Positions 1 to 9,122 are shown, counted from the stretch's first letter. The stretch is DNA of 64,000 nucleotides from Nevskia sp. (GCA_021732745.1 JAKFUK010000001.1:1376931-1440930), one strand, 5' to 3'. Translations and numbers: made by a program. The notes: a model not told the origin generated them from the letters alone.

Positions 1-549
<549 letters not shown>

Positions 550-553
<4 letters not shown>

Positions 554-1707
554 GGTACCTCCCCCTGGTCTGGGCCAGCCTGTTCCACAAGAAAACCCGC
601 CTGATCCTCACGCTGCTGAGCCTGACGGCCGCGTTCATGCTGTTTGGTCTGTTGCAGGCGGTGTCGGTGCTGTTCAGCTCAGGGGCCGATTTCGTCGGTG
701 CCAACCGGCTGATCACCCAGGCGCGCGTCAGCTTCACCCAGCCGCTGCCGCTGGCGCTGCTGCCGCGCATCGAAGCGATTCCCGGGGTTGCGCGGGTGGC
801 GTACTCGCAGTTCTTCGGCGGTATCTACATCGAGGAACGCAATTTCTTCCCGCAGTTCGCGGTGGACCCGGAACGCTTGCTCGACGCCTACCCGGAATGG
901 GTGTTGCCGGACGATCAACGCCAGGCCTTCATCAGCACCAAGACCGGGGCCATCGTCGGCCGCAAGCTGGTGGAGAAATACGGCTTCAAGATCGGTGACA
1001 AGATTCCACTCAAGTCCTTCATTTTCACCAAGAAAGACGGCACCCGCGCCTGGGAATGGGAGGTCGTCGGCATCTTCGACGGCAAGGACGAAGACTGGGC
1101 CGGCCGCTCGAACTTGATGTACCTGAACTACGGCCATTTCGACGAAGCGCGCCAGTTCGGTCAGGGCGGCGCGGGCGTGTACATCATCCGGGTCGCCGAT
1201 CCGAATGAATCCGAACGCATCGCCAATGAAGTCGACCGGCAGTTCGAGAATTCGCCGGACGAAACCAAGACCCAGACCGAGAAGGACTGGAACCTGAGCT
1301 TTGCGCGCCAGATCGGCGACATCGGCCTGATCGTCACCGCCATCCTGGGAGCCGTGTTCTTCACCATCCTGCTGGTCACCGGCAACACCATGAGCCAGGC
1401 GGTGCGCGAGCGGATTCCGGAGTTCGCGGTGCTGAAGACGCTGGGTTTCAGCGATGGCAAGGTCACCGCGCTGGTACTCGCCGAAGCCTTCGCGCTATGC
1501 CTGATCGGCGGCCTGATCGGCATGACCTTGGCGGTAGGGGCGGCAAAAGTGGTGAGCGGCCTGCTCAACGGCTCGCCGGTGGTGGTGCAGCCGGTGGTCT
1601 GGATCCAGGCCTTCGCGACCATGGTGGGACTGGCAGTCGCGGTCGGCATCTTTCCGGCATTGCGGGCGCGGCGGCTGCAGATCGTTGATGCGCTGGCGGG
1701 GCGATAG
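550..1707 (+). CDS. ABC transporter permease, FtsX/MacB type
   Basis: Membrane subunit of 385 residues working with the preceding ATPase. It shows the MacB/LolC architecture: an N-terminal helix (about residues 17-40), a large periplasmic domain, and three C-terminal helices ending in the typical FPALRARRLQIVDALAGR tail. The GTG start overlaps the upstream TGA (GTGA), which fixes the start. A second, paralogous permease follows after a 126-base gap filled with repeats, so the exporter probably uses a heteromeric permease pair. An HlyD-like partner, common in such operons, would lie before the window. Confidence 0.9.
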
Positions 1708-1731
1708 GCGTGAGGCGTGAGGCGTGAGGCG
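1708..1731. repeat. GCGTGAG heptamer tandem repeat
   Basis: Directly after the permease stop the heptamer GCGTGAG is repeated three times, followed by a partial fourth copy. A related, looser array lies between sucD and sucC at 52738-52767, so this is a dispersed short repeat and not a local accident. Confidence 0.7.
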
Positions 1732-1737
1732 AAAAAT

Positions 1738-1810
1738 CGTAGGTCGGCAATCCCTTGCCGACGGCACTTCGCGACCTGCGGCATCGTCGGCAAGGGATTG
1801 CCGACCTACG
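1738..1810. repeat. REP-like inverted pair (GTAGGTCGGCAATC family)
   Basis: Two perfect 26-base inverted arms, 1738-1763 and 1785-1810, flank a 21-base loop. Each arm holds the core GTAGGTCGGCAATCCCTTGC and is itself partly palindromic (GTCGGCAA..TTGCCGAC). It sits between two co-directional permease genes. The same GTAGG-headed core recurs near 23.4 kb, and a GTAGGTCCGGATTCATCC variant occurs near 9.6 and 42.7 kb. This resembles the GTAG-type REP elements known from Stenotrophomonas/Xanthomonas. Confidence 0.85.
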
Positions 1811-1833
1811 GAACCCAGCACCGGAACTGAGCC

Positions 1834-3018
1834 ATGAAATTCCTGACCCAAACCCTGCAACTCATTCTCATCAACCTGAAAAGTATTCCCGGCCGCTGGG
1901 GCGCGACCTTGGTGATCGTCGTCGGTCTGGCCGGTGTGGTCGGCGTGGTCACCGCTTTGCAGTCGATGTCGGCCGGCATGGTCGCCACCCTGCGCTCCAC
2001 CGGCAGCCCGAACCGCGCCATCGTGCTGAAAGGCGGCTCGAACTCCGAGTTGTCGAGCTTCATCACCCGCGATCAGGCGGTGGTCATCGAACAGTCGGAA
2101 AGTGTCGCTAAAGGCACGGACGGCAAGGCGCTGGCCTCGGGCGAGCTGATCCTGATCGCCGAACGGCCGCTGCGCCGCTCCAACACCGACAGCAATGTTT
2201 CGATGCGCGGCGTGGGCGCTGCCGGTTTCGCGATGCGGCCGGAAGTGAAGATCATCAACGGCCGCGCGTTCAAGCCCGGCTTGCAGGAAATCATCGTCGG
2301 CGCGAAGGCGCTGGAGCAGTTCGTCGGCCTGGAAGTGGGCTCAAGCGTGCAGATTCGCGGCTCGCAGTGGGCGGTGGTCGGCACTTTCACCTCGAACGGC
2401 GACGCCCATGAATCCGAGGTCTGGGTCGACATCGAAACCGCGCAATCGGCATTCCGGCGCAACGGCTATTCGTCGATGCTGGTGCAGCTTGCCGAGCCGT
2501 CCGCCTTCGAGGCGTTCAAGGACGGCCTGACCACCGACCCGCGCCTGCAAGTCGATGTGCTGAACGAGATCGACTACTTCTCCAGCCAGTCGCGCAGCTT
2601 CACGCGGATCATCGGCGTGCTGGTCACCGTGGTCGGCATCATCATGGGACTCGGCGCGATCTTTGCCGCGCTGAACACCATGTATTCGGCAGTTGCGGCG
2701 CGCACGGTGGAAATCGCCACGCTGCGAGCGCTCGGCTTCGGCGGTGCCGTGGTGGTACTGGCAACCATCGCCGAAGCGATGGTGCTGGCCCTGCTCGGTG
2801 GGGCAATCGGCGGCCTCGGGGCCTATGCCTTTTTCAACGGCTACACGGTGTCGACGCTCGGTGCCGGCTTCACCCAGATCGCCTTCAGCTTCCGGGTGAC
2901 CCCGAGCCTGCTGGTCACCGGCATGATCTTGAGCTTGCTGGTCGGCTTCCTGGGCGGATTCTTCCCGGCGCTCAGGGCCGCCAGAATGCAGATTGCGACG
3001 GCTTTGCGGGCGGCTTGA
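1834..3018 (+). CDS. ABC transporter permease, FtsX/MacB type (second subunit)
   Basis: Second membrane subunit of the exporter, 394 residues from an ATG. Its layout parallels the preceding permease: one N-terminal helix (about residues 22-42), a periplasmic domain, then three helices ending FPALRAARMQIATALRAA. It is co-directional with the upstream ATPase and permease; the gap holds only repeats, so the three are probably one operon. Which substrate the pump carries is unknown. Confidence 0.9.
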   Translation: MKFLTQTLQLILINLKSIPGRWGATLVIVVGLAGVVGVVTALQSMSAGMVATLRSTGSPNRAIVLKGGSNSELSSFITRDQAVVIEQSESVAKGTDGKALASGELILIAERPLRRSNTDSNVSMRGVGAAGFAMRPEVKIINGRAFKPGLQEIIVGAKALEQFVGLEVGSSVQIRGSQWAVVGTFTSNGDAHESEVWVDIETAQSAFRRNGYSSMLVQLAEPSAFEAFKDGLTTDPRLQVDVLNEIDYFSSQSRSFTRIIGVLVTVVGIIMGLGAIFAALNTMYSAVAARTVEIATLRALGFGGAVVVLATIAEAMVLALLGGAIGGLGAYAFFNGYTVSTLGAGFTQIAFSFRVTPSLLVTGMILSLLVGFLGGFFPALRAARMQIATALRAA

Positions 3019-3038
3019 GCAGCAGGGCAAGATCGTAA

Positions 3039-3713
3039 ATGAACTCCATCAGGTTCAATCGTGAGGCGCTGCTTCACTTTTATGATGACGCACAGACGGC
3101 CTTCTTCAAATTACTTAGCCCCAAGGGCCATGTTTCTGGTATCACCGGTCTGATTGGCGAAGAACTATTGCTAGGCATGCTGTGCCGCTACCTCAGAACA
3201 TGCGACGGCTTGCACGATGTGCGGATTCTTGGGGACGTGCCCCGCCAGCAACCTCCTGGCCGCAAGAAGCTGGACGGCTGGATTGTCTCCAAAGTACCCA
3301 AGCGACTATTTCAAGTCGAAGTCAAAAACTGGTCGGCGCATTCGCTTGGAGGGCGTAACTTGCCCGTTTCCGCTGGGAAAGACGAGCTAACCCTCGAGTC
3401 AAATCACAGATGGAACGAGTATTTCGGCAATGGCAATCACCTGCCTGAAAGCGCAGGAAAAGTCTTGCTCGAATTCAATCGTCCAGCAGGGGAAGAAAAT
3501 TTTGCAGCCGAGCCTGTAATCTGCTTTTGGCATCCCATTGCGAAACAGGGTTGCGATCCGATGTCGACGTTCACAGAGGAAAACCGCACTTTGCAAATCT
3601 TCTCCGGATCGAATTTCCTGCGCTCGATTCAAGACGAGTATGTCGATATTGACTCACCGAGGCTGGATCAGCGGTTGCAGTTGTTAAACCTACTGTGTGC
3701 TCGACGCCAATAA
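3039..3713 (+). CDS. Uncharacterised protein with possible PD-(D/E)XK nuclease motif
   Basis: 224-residue protein that I do not recognise as a named family. The middle reads KKLDGWIV, about ten residues, then FQVEVKNWSAHSLGG. An acidic residue on one strand and ExK on the next, followed by a Q/S-rich segment, is the pattern of the PD-(D/E)XK restriction-nuclease fold. Base composition is visibly less G+C-rich than both flanks, with codons such as TTA and CTA that are rare nearby, suggesting recent acquisition. It starts 20 bases after the ABC permease stop, and the next gene begins 22 bases downstream. No methylase or other defence partner is adjacent. Nuclease function is an inference from the motif only. 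Confidence 0.7.
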   Translation: MNSIRFNREALLHFYDDAQTAFFKLLSPKGHVSGITGLIGEELLLGMLCRYLRTCDGLHDVRILGDVPRQQPPGRKKLDGWIVSKVPKRLFQVEVKNWSAHSLGGRNLPVSAGKDELTLESNHRWNEYFGNGNHLPESAGKVLLEFNRPAGEENFAAEPVICFWHPIAKQGCDPMSTFTEENRTLQIFSGSNFLRSIQDEYVDIDSPRLDQRLQLLNLLCARRQ

Positions 3714-3735
3714 CTTTCACGGCCTCTTCAAAGTC

Positions 3736-4125
3736 ATGTCTGGCCCCTCCCGCAACGGCGTCTTCATCTACGCCGTCGACGCTGAACGCCTCGCCGGGTT
3801 CTACCAGGCAGTGCTAGGTCTGCACCGCGTACATGCCTCGCCGGAGCTGATCGTGCTCGGCCTGCCCGATACCGATCTGCAGCTGGTGATCCATCCGATT
3901 CCGCCGCATATCGCGGCCACAATCACCATCACTTCACCGCCGGAGCGGCGCGAGGACACTGCGCTGAAGTTCTTTTTCACCGTGCCCAGCCTCGCTGCGG
4001 CGCAGCGCATTGCGACAAGTCTCGGCGGCGCGGTCGACGATCCGCAATGGACCGGCACCAGCTTCGTCGTCCGCAACGCCGTCGACCCGGAAGGCAACAT
4101 CTTTCAGCTGCGCGAAAGCCAATAG
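3736..4125 (+). CDS. VOC (glyoxalase/bleomycin-resistance) superfamily protein
   Basis: 129 residues from the ATG at 3736; an in-frame GTG at 3697 would add 13 residues inside the preceding gene and is less likely. The N-terminal phrase VFIYAVDAERLAGFYQAVLGL and the C-terminal phrase RNAVDPEGNIFQLRE are classic beta-alpha-beta-beta-beta VOC signatures (about residues 8-30 and 110-128). Members bind a divalent metal and act as lyases, dioxygenases or binding proteins. The substrate cannot be assigned. Confidence 0.85.
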   Translation: MSGPSRNGVFIYAVDAERLAGFYQAVLGLHRVHASPELIVLGLPDTDLQLVIHPIPPHIAATITITSPPERREDTALKFFFTVPSLAAAQRIATSLGGAVDDPQWTGTSFVVRNAVDPEGNIFQLRESQ

Positions 4126-4192
4126 CCTTCATTCGTCACAATCGGCACGAAAAATGCCCGGCGGCATCCGCGTGCTACCCTGAAACGTCATT

Positions 4193-4223
4193 CGATATCG
4201 GTAGATATGGATGCCCGATATCG
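4193..4223. repeat. Short palindrome upstream of the SHOCT gene
   Basis: CGATATCGG and CCGATATCG form 9-base inverted arms around a 13-base spacer, about 100 bases before the likely ATG of the SHOCT-domain gene. It could be a regulator-binding site or an mRNA hairpin; the sequence does not decide. Confidence 0.4.
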
Positions 4224-4326
4224 CGCAGACACCTGCTTTCGCCTTTCGCACCCGCTCCCCGGGGCGAATTTCCTGCTCAGGCCGTGTTGTCGCGATTTCC
4301 CTGAAGCTCACCGGAACGAAAGCCTC

Positions 4327-5085
4327 ATGCAACAGCAACTGACCCCCGCTGGACAGAACCTTGTCGACGATCTTTCGCGCCGCTACGGCGTGAGCCGCGA
4401 CGCCGTCACCACCATGCTGGTTGCCGTCAACAATGGCGGCGGCTCGATGGCGCAGTTCTGGTGCGGCGAACTCGGCGGCGGCGGCCAGTGGATGCGCGGC
4501 GGCATGACCATGGTCGGCGACATGTTCAATTCCGGCCTGCGCAACACCGTAGACAACCTGTGCAACGAGCTGTCGAACGCGCTGGCCACGATGCAGTTGT
4601 TCCCGATCGCCCCGGCCGGCTCCCGCAACAGCCGCCAATGGTGGCCCGGCGATCTCGGCAGCCCGTTCAGCAGCGGCGGCCAGAACAACATCCGCTACGC
4701 CGTGTTCCCGAACCGGCTGGCGGTGGAGCTGAACGGCCAGGTCACGGTCTACGACACGCTGAATCATTCGATCGGCGGGGTGAGCCAGCAGCAGGGCAAT
4801 GATTCGTCGCTGACTTTCAGCAGCCAGTTCGGAACCTTGTCGGTCGCGGGTCTGCCGATCATCTCCGGCCCCGGCCTGCCGCTGCCGCCGCAGACCAATT
4901 TTGCTGCCCCGCCCGCCTACGATGCGCCGCCGGTCTGGCAGCCGGACACCGCACCGATGCCGGCGACGTCGTCATCCGAAGACGTTTTCGCGCTGATCGA
5001 AAAGCTGTCGCGCCTGCACGGCGTCGGCGCGCTCACCGATGCCGAGTTCAATGCCAAGAAGAGCGAGCTGCTGAGCCGGATCTGA
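4327..5085 (+). CDS. SHOCT domain-containing protein
   Basis: 252 residues if translation starts at the ATG at 4327; the same frame is open further up but that stretch looks like translated intergenic sequence. The N-terminal half is Gly/Met/Asn-rich around a conserved-looking block (AVNNGGGSMAQFWCGELGGG). A Pro-rich linker follows (about 185-215), and the last 31 residues (ALIEKLSRLHGVGALTDAEF onward) match the short C-terminal SHOCT domain, an oligomerisation module. No signal peptide is visible, so it is probably cytoplasmic. The role is unknown. It is followed convergently by gltX, 21 bases away. Confidence 0.85.
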   Translation: MQQQLTPAGQNLVDDLSRRYGVSRDAVTTMLVAVNNGGGSMAQFWCGELGGGGQWMRGGMTMVGDMFNSGLRNTVDNLCNELSNALATMQLFPIAPAGSRNSRQWWPGDLGSPFSSGGQNNIRYAVFPNRLAVELNGQVTVYDTLNHSIGGVSQQQGNDSSLTFSSQFGTLSVAGLPIISGPGLPLPPQTNFAAPPAYDAPPVWQPDTAPMPATSSSEDVFALIEKLSRLHGVGALTDAEFNAKKSELLSRI

Positions 5086-5106
5086 GCGCCGGCCGGGCGA
5101 CTGGCG

Positions 5107-6519
5107 TCAGGCGGCGGACTGCACGGCTGCTGCCAGCCGCGCCAAGGTCCGCTCGCGACCGACCAGGAACAGCGTCGCGTCGATCGGCGGCGACACCGCC
5201 ATGCCGCAAACGGCAACGCGGATCGGCTGGGCGATCTTGCCCAGACCCAGGCCTTTCGCTTCGGCAAAGCCGTTGACCGCCGCGTGCAGCGCTTCCGTGG
5301 TCCACTCAGGCAGCGCTTCGAGCTGGGCGCGCAGCTCATCCAGCAGCGCGAGTGCGGCCGGATTGAAGTGCTTGGCGGCGTCCTTCTCGTTGTAGCCGTC
5401 GAGTTCGGCAAAGAAGAACTTCGACTTTTCCGCCATCTCCACCAGGCTGCGGCAGCGTTCGCGCTGCTGCTCGATGATCGCGGGCAGGCTGGGGCCGTTG
5501 GCGATGTCGACGCCGATCCTTTCCAGATGCCACTGGAATTCCGGCACCACGACGGCCGGATCGACGCTCTTCAGATACTGATGGTTCACCCACCAGGCCT
5601 TTTCCATATCGAAGCGCGCCGGGCTCGCCGAGACATGGTCGAAGTCGAACTTGGCCATCATCTCGTCGCGCGTGAACAGCTCCTGATCGCCGTGGCTCCA
5701 GCCAAGGCGGACCAGGTAGTTCAGCAGCGCTTCCGGCAGGAAGCCCATCGCCCGGTACTCCATGACGCCGAGCGCGCCGTGGCGCTTGGACAGCTTCGCA
5801 CCATCGGAGCCGAGGATCATCGACACATGGGCGTAGGCCGGCGGCGTGGCACCGAGCGCGCGCAGGATGTTGATCTGGCGCGGCGTGTTGTTGACGTGGT
5901 CGTCGCCACGAATCACATGGGTGACGCCCATGTCCCAGTCGTCGACGACAACGCAGAAGTTGTAGGTCGGCGTGCCGTCGCCGCGAGCGATGATCAGGTC
6001 GTCCAGCTCGTCGCTGGAAAACACGATCCGGCCCTTGATCAGATCGTCGAGCACCACTTCGCCTTCGGTCGGATTGCGGAAGCGCACCACCGGTGCCACA
6101 CCTTCCGGCGGCGCTGGCAGCAGCTTGCCGTCTTCCGGCCGCCAGCGACCGTCGTAGCGCGGCTTCTGCTTGGCAAGCATCTGCGCGGTGCGCAGCGCGT
6201 CCAGCTCTTCCTTGCTGGCATAGCAGTGATAGGCCGTGCCTTCGACCAGCATCCGGGCGATCACTTCCTTGTAGCGGTCAAAGCGCTGGGTCTGGTAGAT
6301 CGGTTCAGCGTTGTCGCCATTCAGGCCCAGCCAGGCCATGCCTTCGAAGATCGCGTCGACCGCTTCCTGGGTCGAGCGTTCGCGGTCGGTGTCCTCGATG
6401 CGCAGCAGGAACTCACCGCCGAAACGCTTCGCGTACAGGTACGAGAACAGCGCGGTGCGCGCGCCGCCGATGTGCAGGAAGCCGGTCGGGGACGGGGCGA
6501 AGCGGGTGGTGACGGACAT
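5107..6519 (-). CDS. gltX: Glutamyl-tRNA synthetase
   Basis: Class I aminoacyl-tRNA synthetase charging tRNA-Glu with glutamate, 470 residues, the usual bacterial length. The HIGH-equivalent motif FAPSPTGFLHIGG is at residues 7-19, the glutamate/ATP pocket LLRIEDTD follows, and the KMSKS-equivalent KLSKR is at about 242-246. The C-terminal third is the helical anticodon-binding domain. It appears to be monocistronic, between the convergent SHOCT gene and the SRPBCC gene 55 bases upstream. Confidence 0.97.
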   Translation of the reverse strand: MSVTTRFAPSPTGFLHIGGARTALFSYLYAKRFGGEFLLRIEDTDRERSTQEAVDAIFEGMAWLGLNGDNAEPIYQTQRFDRYKEVIARMLVEGTAYHCYASKEELDALRTAQMLAKQKPRYDGRWRPEDGKLLPAPPEGVAPVVRFRNPTEGEVVLDDLIKGRIVFSSDELDDLIIARGDGTPTYNFCVVVDDWDMGVTHVIRGDDHVNNTPRQINILRALGATPPAYAHVSMILGSDGAKLSKRHGALGVMEYRAMGFLPEALLNYLVRLGWSHGDQELFTRDEMMAKFDFDHVSASPARFDMEKAWWVNHQYLKSVDPAVVVPEFQWHLERIGVDIANGPSLPAIIEQQRERCRSLVEMAEKSKFFFAELDGYNEKDAAKHFNPAALALLDELRAQLEALPEWTTEALHAAVNGFAEAKGLGLGKIAQPIRVAVCGMAVSPPIDATLFLVGRERTLARLAAAVQSAA

Positions 6520-6574
6520 GGGCGCGCTGGCTGTCAGGCTTGGGAGGCCGCGATTCTAAACGATAGGCCCCGCG

Positions 6575-7123
6575 TTACTTCCCGGCCTTGGCGGCATCCG
6601 GCGAGCCGCTTTCGATCAGCCGTTCGAGGCGCTCCAGCTGCTCGCGAACCACGCCATCGACCGGTGCCGACCAGCCGTTCAGGCCGCCGTCGACATAGCC
6701 GCCGACCGCATAGGTCTGCGTGAGCTGGGTGCCCTCGCCGTCCGCCTTCAGCTCCCAGCTCATCACCGCGCTGACCGCTTCGCCCTGCAAGGGCCCGAGA
6801 CCGCCGCGCAGACGCAACAGTTTTCCGGGGTTGGCGAACACGACATGCTGGTGCTCGACGCTGCCGCCATTCGCCAGTGCTTCGCAGAAACAGCCGCCAG
6901 CGCGGGCATCGAGACTGAAATTGGCCGCCTTGCCGGACCAGCTATGCGCCGGATTCCACCAGCGCGCCGGTGCAATCAGCGCCGCCCAGACCGCATCCGG
7001 CGGTGCTGCGATGGTCACGACGTTGCGGGCGGTGAAGCCGGCCTCAGCGGATTTCAGGACTTCGGCATCAGCGTTCAGGGACAGCCATGCGGCGGAAAAG
7101 ACGAACAAGTGGCGGATCGACAT
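6575..7123 (-). CDS. SRPBCC family (START-like) protein with signal peptide
   Basis: 182 residues from the ATG at 7123, chosen because AGGAGA lies just upstream and a signal peptide (MSIRHLFVFSAAWLSLNADA) follows immediately. The body has the polyketide-cyclase/START pattern: VVTIAAPPDAVWAALIAPARWW near residues 35-55, WELKADGEGTQLTQTYAVGG in the middle, and a C-terminal helix (LERLERLIESG). Such helix-grip proteins bind hydrophobic ligands. Periplasmic localisation is inferred from the leader; the ligand is unknown. Confidence 0.82.
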   Translation of the reverse strand: MSIRHLFVFSAAWLSLNADAEVLKSAEAGFTARNVVTIAAPPDAVWAALIAPARWWNPAHSWSGKAANFSLDARAGGCFCEALANGGSVEHQHVVFANPGKLLRLRGGLGPLQGEAVSAVMSWELKADGEGTQLTQTYAVGGYVDGGLNGWSAPVDGVVREQLERLERLIESGSPDAAKAGK

Positions 7124-7194
7124 GGGTGCGTCTCCTGAATGGGCCGGATGTTGGCTTGCTGACGGGACTGCCGCTGGGTCGGTGCGAACAGCAT

Positions 7195-7385
7195 TCAACG
7201 CAAAGGAAAAGAAAGATCGCAAAGAAAATCCAATACCTCGTTCCCGTCAATCCGTCGGCGTGAAGAAGCACGCGGGGACAAAAGCCAACACCTGCTGTTG
7301 CAAGAAAGGCTGTTCGCTTTCGCCGTTCTTTCTATTCCCTTTCTTTTTCCTTTGTGCCTTGCGCGAAGCGCCCGGCTTTTTTTGA
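7195..7385. repeat. Gene-free stretch with purine-rich imperfect inverted repeat
   Basis: The gap 7124-7457 holds no convincing gene. Within it CGCAAAGGAAAAGAAAG (7199-7215) is mirrored by CTTTCTTTTTCCTTTGTG (7339-7356), forming an imperfect stem around about 120 bases. Short AAAGGAAAAGAAAG/CGCAAAG units are repeated on the left side. A run of seven T at 7377-7383 follows a GC-rich hairpin-prone segment. It looks like a dispersed extragenic element. Confidence 0.5.
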
Positions 7386-7457
7386 TGTTGCTTCGATATC
7401 CGGCCAGCGCAACGCGCAGCGCTACACTATCAGCCGCTTTTTCCCGCACATCCCGCC

Positions 7458-8321
7458 GTGTCCCGTCCGCCCTCCCGCCTGTCCAGCCTGTTCGTCGAGC
7501 ATCTGACGGTGATCGACTGCGCCCGCCTCGATGCCCGGCGCGGTCTGGTCGGCGAAAGCTGGATCGTCGACATCGAACTGATTGGCGAACTCGATGCGCA
7601 GTCGATGGTGCTCGATTTCGGCGAGGTCAAGAAGCGCTTGAAGCGCGCACTCGACGACAGCGCCGATCACACCCTGCTGGTGCCGGGCTGCGATCCGAGG
7701 CTGACCGTGACCGCCGACGCGGATCGCATCACGCTGCGCTACGACGGCGACGCCGGCCTGATCGAGCACGCCTCGCCCGCCTGCGCCGTGACCCTGATCG
7801 ACGCCGATGCGGTCAGCGCCGACACGCTGGCTGCGCACCTGATGCCGATGCTGAAGACCGTGGTGCCGGACAACGTCGCCGAACTCCGGCTGAGCCTGCG
7901 CGACGAGGTGATCGACGGCCCGCGCTACCACTACACGCACGGGCTGAAGAAACACGCCGGCCACTGCCAGCGCATCGCCCACGGCCATCGCTCGCGGATC
8001 GAGATTCAGGTCGACGGCATTCGCGATGCTGCGCTGGAAGCCGCGCAGGCGGCGTACTGGTCGGACATCTATCTCGGCACCCGCGAAGACCTGATTTCCA
8101 GCGCCAACGACCGTCATCGCTACGAGTACCGGTCGGCGGAAGGCGCGTTCATGCTGGAACTGCCGGCGGCGCGCTGCGCGCTGCTGGAAGCCGACACCAC
8201 GGTCGAATGCATCGCCGATCATCTCGCTGACGCGGTCGCCGCCGAACGGCCGGGCCGCGACATCGCGGTGCGCGCCTATGAAGGCGTGATGAAAGGCGCG
8301 ATTGCTCGTCGCCAAGCTTGA
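7458..8321 (+). CDS. 6-carboxytetrahydropterin synthase-like protein, tandem T-fold (QueD/PTPS family)
   Basis: 287 residues from a GTG start, about twice the size of E. coli QueD. There are two PTPS-like T-folds. The first (about 10-75) keeps the fold pattern (VDIELIGELD, VLDFGEVKKRL, ADHTLLVP) but has VGES where the zinc-binding HGH would be. The second (about 155-280) has RYHYTHGLKKHAGHCQRIAHGHRS, supplying the zinc histidines and a catalytic Cys, though spaced Cx4HGH and not Cx3HGH. Family enzymes make 6-carboxytetrahydropterin on the queuosine/preQ0 route or related pterin reactions. No other queuosine gene is adjacent, so the exact reaction is unproven. Confidence 0.85.
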   Translation: MSRPPSRLSSLFVEHLTVIDCARLDARRGLVGESWIVDIELIGELDAQSMVLDFGEVKKRLKRALDDSADHTLLVPGCDPRLTVTADADRITLRYDGDAGLIEHASPACAVTLIDADAVSADTLAAHLMPMLKTVVPDNVAELRLSLRDEVIDGPRYHYTHGLKKHAGHCQRIAHGHRSRIEIQVDGIRDAALEAAQAAYWSDIYLGTREDLISSANDRHRYEYRSAEGAFMLELPAARCALLEADTTVECIADHLADAVAAERPGRDIAVRAYEGVMKGAIARRQA

Positions 8322-8370
8322 GCCAGCCGATTCAGCCGCAATTCAGATCGCCGGGGTAGAGTTCGCCATC

Positions 8371-9066
8371 ATGAACAAAACCTCGATCGCGGTCCGCATC
8401 CTCGCCCTGAGTGCTGTCGCCGTGCTCGCGTCGGCCTGCGTCTACGCGCCGCCGTACGAGGAAGGCAGCAACTACTACGGCCAGCAGCAGCGTTACAACA
8501 CTTACAATTACCCGCAGAGCTACTACGGCCCCGGCTACTATGGTGCCGGCTACTACGATCCGGGCTGGTACGGCAGCTACTACTACCCGGGCGGCTACTA
8601 CAACGGCCAGCCCTATTACGGCTCCAACGGCGGCTTTTACGGCGGCCGTCCGTACTACGGCGATCGCGGCCGGGGCCGCGGCGACCGCAATGATGACCGC
8701 GACGACCGATATGACGGCGGCCGCCAGCCGCCCGTGGTCTACGACCCGAATTCCAGCCGCAAGCCGCCGCGCGAACCGACCCGGCGTCCGCACGACAACG
8801 ATCGCGACGACCGCGACGACAACGGTCCGCGCAGCCCGGTCGGCGGCTTCCCGCCGGGCACCGGGCCGGGCAACCGGCCGGAAGCACGCCCGCCACAGCC
8901 CTATCAGCGACAGCCAGTGCCGGGCATTCCGCCCAGCAATCCCTATCGTCCGGCGAAGCCCGAGCCGGCACCGCCGGGGCCACGGGCACAGGCGGAAACC
9001 GAAAGCCGCAGCAGCGAACGCGCGCCGCCCAAGCTGTTCGGTGGCAACCGCAGGCAGCGCGACTGA
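8371..9066 (+). CDS. Tyr/Gly-rich low-complexity lipoprotein
   Basis: 231 residues from the ATG at 8371. A lipoprotein signal ends at LASAC with Cys23 as the lipidated residue. Residues about 30-105 are a low-complexity stretch built on YYGPGYYGAGYYDPGWYG-type units; about 105-175 is rich in Asp and Arg (GDRNDDRDDRYDGG); the remainder is Pro-rich. There is no catalytic motif. It is likely an outer-membrane or periplasmic, largely disordered surface protein. The function is unknown. Confidence 0.75.
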   Translation: MNKTSIAVRILALSAVAVLASACVYAPPYEEGSNYYGQQQRYNTYNYPQSYYGPGYYGAGYYDPGWYGSYYYPGGYYNGQPYYGSNGGFYGGRPYYGDRGRGRGDRNDDRDDRYDGGRQPPVVYDPNSSRKPPREPTRRPHDNDRDDRDDNGPRSPVGGFPPGTGPGNRPEARPPQPYQRQPVPGIPPSNPYRPAKPEPAPPGPRAQAETESRSSERAPPKLFGGNRRQRD

Positions 9067-9122
9067 AAAGTGCTTGCCGGACGGGCCGCTATAATCGCGG
9101 CCCGTTTCCCCGCTGAACCGCC

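Noticed and set aside
5284-6723. Long plus-strand open frame of 479 codons
   Set aside because: Lies antisense to gltX, whose motifs are all intact; it is the open shadow frame typical of GC-rich genes.
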